NCBI GenBank assembly: GCA_039105265.1
Contig: JAPFFF010000301.1
Span: 1-27,235, forward strand
Direction: 5' to 3'
DNA from: Tritrichomonas musculus
Taxonomy: Eukaryota; Parabasalia; Tritrichomonadida; Tritrichomonadidae
DNA: 27,235 nt
Shown in pieces: positions 21,243 to 27,235 of this stretch (positions are counted from its first letter, which is position 1; each line of letters begins with the position of its first letter). The position numbers and the translations under genes were made by a program. The notes beneath the pieces are model-generated. The model was not told the origin of the DNA. It ran no database searches and was given only the letters and a program-made list of their open reading frames with translations.

Positions 21243-22448
21243 TTAAATGACTATCATTTGAAATTGTATTAACTGAATATTGAAAATTTCTTTTTTGTTT
21301 ACATCTATATCTTTGTCTTTCAAAAGGTCATCAACAAATGCACAATAATCGTACTTGCATAAGTTGCAAATTGAAGATTCACTAATGAATTTACTTTTCA
21401 AAAAGGCGAAATTATAATATTTGAGACATTGGTTGAATGCATCCTGTGAATTTTCTTCATTGCTTTGTATGAAGTTGTTTATGAAGTAATTTGCAATGTC
21501 GTTGTGGTGGCATTTGATTGATTCATAAAAGACTTGTTTGTATGACTTATCCTCTAATTCAACATGATTGTCTTCCAGAAAGTGAATCATTTCTGAATTT
21601 CGACCATGAATGGCCAAAGACCACAACGATGGTGTTAATTCTACACCTTCAAGTCGCAAGTAATTAAATATTTGAATTGAGCCAAAAAAGACAGCATATT
21701 CAATCAATGAAAATTCTTCATCTTTGCGATTTCGATATGATTTTTTTAGCTTTTTAAGTAAAAATGAATTTGTTTCATAAATTGATGGTTGAATTTTTGA
21801 GTTAACTGAGACACAATTTCGAGTAACGTATGCAATAAATTCTGTAATCATGTCTTTTCGAATCAATTCACTGACTTGGCTGTCATTTTCTCCTTCTTTT
21901 CGTTTTTCATAAAAATTTTCGAGCAATTCTTTCTTTATCTCTTCAACCCATCCATTTTCTTCTTTTTGTTTGTTGTTGTTTTCATGTTTTGGGAACCACT
22001 TTTCTTTGATAAATAGCTGAATTTCTGGCTGAAAATACTGTGGATATTTGGCTTCTATGTATTTTTCTGTCTTCGTAATTTTTCTTACTATATACTCATC
22101 AAAAACCATTATTTGCTGTTCAATGAGAAATAAAAGAATCCTTTTGTTGCTCTTAAAAATATTGAATATTTCTGAATTTGAAAAATATTTTTTGATACCT
22201 TCTTTGAAAAAGAGTAAAATTCTTTCGATTTTGCTGAAAAAATTGGAAAAACGATGGAAATTATTCACAATTTTGGAAATTAAGTGTAGTAATGACAAAA
22301 GATCATATTGGTTACCATTTATTTTTGAATTATCAAATTTGTCTTCGAGGATTAGTAAGTTTTCTTCTGATTTAGCTTCTTCTTCAAGAAAATTCAGAAT
22401 GCTTTCTTGGATGTCCTTCATCATGTCCAAGTGTTCCTGAGAACTCAT
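21243..22448 (-). CDS. DUF3447/ankyrin-family protein, N-terminal 401 aa, truncated by satellite
   Basis: This is the only long, intact gene-like ORF in the window. It resembles the large trichomonad family with a helical N-terminal region followed by DUF3447 and ankyrin repeats; the cellular role of the family is not known to me. Residues 1-120 are helical and Leu/Ile/Lys-rich. Residues 134-154 contain KYPQYFQPEIQLFIKEKWFP, a motif I associate with Tritrichomonas members. Residues 155-200 are charged and low-complexity. About 246-325 match DUF3447 (SLIEYAVFFGSIQIFNYL, then LWSLAIHGRNSEMIHFLE). About 365-386 begin the first ankyrin repeat (CAFVDDLLKDKDIDVNKKEI). The ORF then ends in IQLIQFQMIVI and TAA, five bases from the satellite. 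Related proteins continue with many ankyrin repeats, which here lie 5 kb downstream. No signal peptide or membrane segment is seen. The start is supported by an Inr-like motif 18 nt upstream. Confidence 0.8.
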   Translation of the reverse strand: MSSQEHLDMMKDIQESILNFLEEEAKSEENLLILEDKFDNSKINGNQYDLLSLLHLISKIVNNFHRFSNFFSKIERILLFFKEGIKKYFSNSEIFNIFKSNKRILLFLIEQQIMVFDEYIVRKITKTEKYIEAKYPQYFQPEIQLFIKEKWFPKHENNNKQKEENGWVEEIKKELLENFYEKRKEGENDSQVSELIRKDMITEFIAYVTRNCVSVNSKIQPSIYETNSFLLKKLKKSYRNRKDEEFSLIEYAVFFGSIQIFNYLRLEGVELTPSLWSLAIHGRNSEMIHFLEDNHVELEDKSYKQVFYESIKCHHNDIANYFINNFIQSNEENSQDAFNQCLKYYNFAFLKSKFISESSICNLCKYDYCAFVDDLLKDKDIDVNKKEIFNIQLIQFQMIVI

Positions 22449-22462
22449 GACTTTTATTAAAA

Positions 22463-22468
22463 TAATGA
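22463..22468 (-). promoter_or_regulatory. Inr-like initiator TCATTA
   Basis: On the minus strand TCATTA lies just upstream of the ankyrin-family ATG, with the putative +1 A at 22466 and thus an 18-nt leader. Trichomonad protein-coding genes are known to use an initiator of the form TCA-Y-T/A within about 20 nt of the start codon. The motif is short and this DNA is A+T-rich, so position is the main support. Confidence 0.45.
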
Positions 22469-22518
22469 TTTTATCTCAATATTCAATATTGAATATCTAA
22501 AGAAAAGTACCAATTGTG

Positions 22519-22729
22519 ATTTGCCTAATTATTCAATTTTGTGATTTTAGATAGAGATCCAGATGCCAAATTTGAATGAATTCAATTTTTTCAAATAAAT
22601 CATTTGCCTAATTATTCAATTTTGTGATTTTAGATAGAGATCCAGATGCCAAATTTGAATGAATTCAATTTTTTCAAATAAATCATTTGCCTAATTATTC
22701 AATTTTGTGATTTTAGATAGAGATCCAGA
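22519..22729. repeat. 83-bp tandem repeat, about 2.5 copies
   Basis: A unit beginning ATTTGCCTAATTATTC starts at 22519, 22602 and 22685. The third copy breaks off after GATCCAGA at about 22729. The copies look identical where they overlap. The array lies 70 bp upstream of the ankyrin-family start codon, so it could affect that promoter. A GAGATCCAGA motif marks each unit. Confidence 0.9.
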
Positions 22730-23529
22730 AGAGGGGTCAGGACTCATAAAAATTGATGTAATTGCTAGTATTAGCATTATTTATTATTTAGTGACCTATT
22801 TTAAATCTTAATATATTTATATTCATTTATATATATATTTATTTATTTTATAATATTAATAATATATTGAGATAATTATGTTTAAATAATTGAGAAAATA
22901 ATCTATAAAATGTATATTAAGAATTATAATTCATATTATCAAATGAAATAATTGAGAATAAATTCTTCTTTTTTTTTATTTAAATAGCATTAACAAACTA
23001 ATGTAATAAATGTATAGATTCGTTTAATTAGAATATAATTCAATAAAAGGAATAGGAGGAAAAAAAAATATTTTTATAGTAAAAAATATTTTCATTTTAT
23101 TTTTTAATACTTAACATATTATAACACATAAAATCTAATTGCATCAAAATAAGCTAAAATTATATATTGTTAACTGTGATATACATATTTATTTTCTATT
23201 TTTTACATTATTTATTAATTAAACATTATCTTAATGAAAACTGGATATATCATTATAAATTAATATTTACTAATATATTATATTTAATATAAATTATTAA
23301 TAAAATAAAATATTAAAATATTGCTTATTTAAATTTGATATATTCATATGTGTGGGAGGACGATCAAAATTCGTTAAATTATTTAAAATTTTTATTTATA
23401 AAATAATTTTTTTTATTTTATTTTTATATATATAATAATATAAAAAAGCATTTAATTAATAAAAGTTGACCAAATTAAGATTTATAATTTTTCAATAGTT
23501 ATTTAAATATTGAAAGAAATTTAAAATCA
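22730..23529. other. Very A+T-rich non-coding DNA, no feature seen
   Basis: No ORF of useful length, no RNA gene and no tandem array were found in this stretch. Runs of T and TA dinucleotides are common. Confidence 0.7.
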
Positions 23530-23845
23530 TTTAATATCTTGTTATAGAGCTCCGAATTTATATTAAATAAATAAATATATAATAGTGATAAATTACATTA
23601 TATTTATATTGGGAATGAACTTTTAATCAGCAGTTTTTTTAAAAAAGTTCTGAGAAGTTTCTTTTTTTTATCATAAATTTTTAGCAATTCAAAAAATTTG
23701 AAAATGAAAAAACGATAAATAAGAATCTTTAATATCTTGTTATAGAGCTCCGAATTTATATTAAATAAATAAAAATATAATAGTGATAAATTACATTATA
23801 TTTATATTGGGAATGAACTTTTAATCAGCAGTTTTTTTAAAAAAA
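23530..23845. repeat. 117-bp direct duplication, copies at 23530-23646 and 23728-23845
   Basis: Both copies begin TTTAATATCTTGTTATAG, contain GAGCTCCGAATTTATATT, and end with AATCAGCAGTTTTTTT and an A run. They are nearly identical, differing by one T/A change in the ATAAATA stretch and A-run length. They are about 198 bp apart start to start, with about 80 bp of unrelated sequence between. Confidence 0.9.
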
Positions 23846-24179
23846 TGCATACAAGCTATTTTGTCACTTTTTATCTTAATATAATAAAACAAAACCCCAA
23901 AAAAATAAGACCTGAACTTATCCAGCCATCATATTGTTTTAAAATATTTTGGATAATAATTAATTTAAGTATATTATTATTTGCATTTGTAATAATAATT
24001 GTAAACTATTTTATTTCTTTTTGATTAAGATATTTTAATAAAAAAAATTTTCAGTTATTTTTTTCATAAAGCTCATAGAATTTAATTTTTTTATTTTTTT
24101 TTTTTTTTTTTATTTTATTTTATTTTTTTTTTTTTTTTAATTAATTTATCAAAAAGAAATAAAATAGTTTAATCTCATA
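23846..24179. other. A+T-rich DNA with T homopolymers, no gene seen
   Basis: Long T runs occur at about 24088-24140, broken by single A bases. No coding potential is seen. ATTTATTTC-like and GAAATAAAATAG stretches near 24010 and 24155 form a loose inverted repeat around the T run. Confidence 0.6.
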
Positions 24180-24545
24180 GCCAGATAAATTCCAGGATCA
24201 ACTCAAATATAGTTATTCTTTTCTGAAGAACCTTCAAAAAGTGGAAATCATTCTGAAAAAATAATCAAATAAAAAAAATAATAAAATAATCTTTTTATGT
24301 TACAAAAATTTTTACCGATTCTTACCGCCAGCCGCGGGATCTCGACTCGGCTTCGCTTCGTTCAGCCTCGCTCGACGTCCGCTAGGCGGTATGTAGTCTA
24401 AAAATTATGTAAAAATATAAAAAGATTTGTTTTTTTTTTTTCAATTATTTTATTTAGATTATTTTTTCTGAATGATTTCCACTTTTTGAAGGTTCTTCAG
24501 AAAAGACTAACTATACTTTAGTTGATCAAAATTCCACAACCAGAT
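24180..24545. mobile_element. Fold-back (MITE-like) inverted-repeat element with G+C-rich centre
   Basis: The left arm near 24195-24300 contains GATCAACT, TATAGTTA, TCTTTTCTGAAGAACC, TTCAAAAAGTGGAAATCATT and then AATCTTTTTAT. It recurs inverted in the right arm near 24395-24535, with small indels mainly in A/T runs. Each arm is roughly 100-130 bp. The centre (24323-24391) is about two-thirds G+C in an otherwise extremely A+T-rich region and is itself bounded by TACCGCC and GGCGGTA. No transposase is present. A non-autonomous DNA transposon or a fold-back element is the simplest reading; target-site duplications are not clear. Confidence 0.6.
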
Positions 24546-24580
24546 AATCCTACCGCCAGATAATATTATCTTAAATATTG

Positions 24581-27235
24581 ACAAACATCGATGCTTACAA
24601 CAGACAAACATCGATGCTAACAACAGATAAACATCGATGCTAACAACAGATAAACATCGATGCTAACAACAGATAAACATCGATGCTTACAACAGACAAA
24701 CATCGATGCTTACAACAGACAAACATCGATGCTAACAACAGATAAACATCGATGCTTACAACAGACAAACATCGATGCTTACAACAGACAAACATCGATG
24801 CTAACAACAGATAAACATCGATGCTAACAACAGATAAACATCGATGCTAACAACAGATAAACATCGATGCTTACAACAGACAAACATCGATGCTTACAAC
24901 AGACAAACATCGATGCTAACAACAGATAAACATCGATGCTAACAACATACAAACATCGATACTAACAACAGATAAACATTGATGCTAACAACATGCAAAC
25001 ATCGATGCTGACAACATACAAACATCGATGCTAACAACATTCAAACATCAATGCTAACAACAGAAAAACATCGATGCTAACAACATACAAACATCGATGC
25101 TAACAACATTCAAACATCGATGCTGACAACAGAAAAACATCTATGCTAACAACATTCAAACATCGATACTAACAACAGATAAACATCGATGCTTACAACA
25201 GATAAACATCGATGCTAACAACAGATAAACATCGATGCTTACAACAGACAAACATCGATGCTAACAACAGATAAACATCGATGCTAACAACAGATAAACA
25301 TCGATGCTAACAACAGATAAACATCGATGCTTACAACAGACAAACATCGATGCTTACAACAGACAAACATCGATGCTAACAACAGATAAACATCGATGCT
25401 AACAACATACAAACATCGATACTAACAACAGATAAACATTGATGCTAACAACATGCAAACATCGATGCTGACAACATACAAACATCGATGCTAACAACAT
25501 TCAAACATCAATGCTAACAACAGAAAAACATCGATGCTAACAACATACAAACATCGATGCTAACAACATTCAAACATCGATGCTGACAACAGAAAAACAT
25601 CTATGCTAACAACATTCAAACATCGATACTAACAACAGATAAACATCGATGCTTACAACAGATAAACATCGATGCTAACAACAGATAAACATCGATGCTA
25701 ACAACATACAAACATCGATGCTAACAACAGATAAACATTGATGCTAACAACATGCAAACATCGATGCTAACAACATTCAAACATCGATGCTGACAACAGA
25801 AAAACATCTATGCTAACAACATTCAAACATCGATACTAACAACAGATAAACATCGATGCTTACAACAGACAAACATCGATGCTAACAACAGATAAACATC
25901 GATGCTAACAACATACAAACATCGATACTAACAACAGATAAACATTGATGCTAACAACATGCAAACATCGATGCTGACAACATACAAACATCGATGCTAA
26001 CAACATTCAAACATCAATGCTAACAACAGAAAAACATCGATGCTAACAACATAAAAACATCGATGCTAACAACATTCAAACATCGATGCTGACAACAGAA
26101 AAACATCTATGCTAACAACAGATAAACATCGATGCTAACAACAGATAAACATCGATGCTAACAACAGATAAACATCGATGCTTACAACAGACAAACATCG
26201 ATGCTAACAACAGATAAACATCGATGCTAACAACATACAAACATCGATACTAACAACAGATAAACATCGATGCTAACAACAGATAAACATCGATGCTAAC
26301 AACAGATAAACATCGATGCTTACAACAGACAAACATCGATGCTAACAACAGATAAACATCGATGCTAACAACATACAAACATCGATACTAACAACAGATA
26401 AACATTGATGCTAACAACATGCAAACATCGATGCTGACAACATACAAACATCGATGCTAACAACATTCAAACATCAATGCTAACAACAGAAAAACATCGA
26501 TGCTAACAACATAAAAACATCGATGCTAACAACATTCAAACATCGATGCTGACAACAGAAAAACATCTATGCTAACAACAGATAAACATCGATGCTAACA
26601 ACAGATAAACATCGATGCTAACAACAGATAAACATCGATGCTTACAACAGACAAACATCGATGCTAACAACAGATAAACATCGATGCTAACAACATACAA
26701 ACATCGATACTAACAACAGATAAACATCGATGCTAACAACAGATAAACATCGATGCTAACAACAGATAAACATCGATGCTTACAACAGACAAACATCGAT
26801 GCTTACAACAGACAAACATCGATGCTAACAACAGATAAACATCGATGCTAACAACAGATAAACATCGATGCTAACAACAGATAAACATCGATGCTTACAA
26901 CAGACAAACATCGATGCTTACAACAGACAAACATCGATGCTAACAACAGATAAACATCGATGCTAACAACATACAAACATCGATACTAAAACAGATAAAC
27001 ATCGATGCTAACAACAGAAAAACATCGATGCTAACAACATAAAAACATCGATGCTAACAACATTCAAACATCGATGCTGACAACAGAAAAACATCGATGC
27101 TAACAACAGATAAACATCGATGCTAACAACAGATAAACATCAATGCGAACAACAGATAAACATTGATGCTAACAACATTCAAACATCGATGCTGACAACA
27201 GATAAACATCGATGCCAACAACAGACAAACATTGA
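24581..27235. repeat. 23-bp satellite array, about 116 copies, runs off the window end
   Basis: A 23-bp unit with core AAACATCGATGCTAACAACA and a three-base variable window repeats from 24583 to the end. The distance from the first to the last core start is 2644, equal to 115 periods minus one base. One 22-bp unit lies near 26985 (ACTAAAACAG). Window triplets seen are GAT, GAC, TAC, TTC, TGC, GAA and TAA. Unlike the 25-bp satellite, the core also varies at single positions (GCTTAC, GCTGAC, GATACT, CATTGATG, CATCAATG, CATCTATG). Most units contain ATCGAT. No ORF is supported. Confidence 0.96.
24920..26600. repeat. 460-bp (20-monomer) higher-order repeat in the 23-bp satellite
   Basis: The marker monomer containing CATTGATG followed by the TGC window ends its CATT at 24980, 25440, 25946 and 26406, with a shortened variant at 25739. 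Spacing is 460 between the first two and between the last two (20 monomers each). The variant's spacings are 299 and 207, also whole multiples of 23. The order of neighbouring variants (TAC, TTC, GAA, CATCTATG) is largely conserved between copies. Confidence 0.8.

Noticed and set aside
22048-22440. Plus-strand 130-aa ORF
   Set aside because: It is the antisense shadow of the DUF3447/ankyrin-family gene.
24323-24391. tRNA gene suggested by a G+C-rich 69-base segment with complementary 7-base ends
   Set aside because: No A-box or B-box promoter pattern, no T at position 8 and no TTCGA-type T-loop; the ends are better read as a small inverted repeat.
1-27235. Maverick/Polinton, retroelement or transposase genes, which are common in trichomonad genomes
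   Set aside because: No integrase, polymerase, capsid, reverse transcriptase or transposase motif was found in either strand of the reading frames available.

Overview
The window reads as nuclear DNA of a trichomonad parasite, most likely a Tritrichomonas-type genome. It is very A+T-rich and dominated by tandem repeats, the genes carry no visible introns, and the best gene belongs to the DUF3447/ankyrin family that is hugely expanded in trichomonads. That gene also has an Inr-like TCATTA motif 18 nt before its ATG, where trichomonad initiators sit. The species call is an inference from family resemblance.

Layout. 1-1740: A+T-rich DNA with no convincing gene, a possible inverted-repeat element and strong palindromes. 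1743-3330 (minus): remnants of host genes, namely a VWA domain and a ubiquitin-conjugating (E2) domain, probably one former gene, abutting a truncated protein-kinase C-lobe. 3291-5656 (plus): a broken exportin-7-like (RanBP16/17) gene with a 22-copy QTENEK/QTENEQ repeat and an acidic tail. 6060-15442: a 9.4 kb array of 375 copies of a 25-bp satellite. 15561-22448 (minus): an ankyrin gene split apart. Its 401-codon N-terminal part (22448-21243) and its ankyrin-repeat C-terminal part (16165-15561) are separated by 5 kb of the same 25-bp satellite in the opposite orientation, punctuated by ten 149-bp modules that each carry one ankyrin-repeat core. 22449-24580: A+T-rich DNA with an 83-bp tandem repeat, a 117-bp duplication and a long fold-back element around a G+C-rich core. 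24581-27235: a second satellite (23-bp period, about 116 copies) that runs off the window end.

The most striking signal is inside the 25-bp satellite. About 22 bases are nearly frozen over some 500 monomers, while exactly three bases between CAAT and ATTC vary. At least 11 triplets occur, and 9 are shared by the two oppositely oriented arrays. The variable triplet sits at the centre of an imperfect 7-3-7 dyad. Monomer length is held so strictly that the 375-copy array has one net missing base, and ten of the eleven satellite blocks inside the ankyrin locus have a length of 25n+14. The 23-bp satellite also has a three-base window, though its core is less constant.

Functionally, the window holds one intact-looking ORF (the ankyrin-family N-terminus) and a set of host-gene remnants. 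The satellites appear to be expanding by whole monomers and by larger blocks. No gene set that would work together as a pathway is visible.
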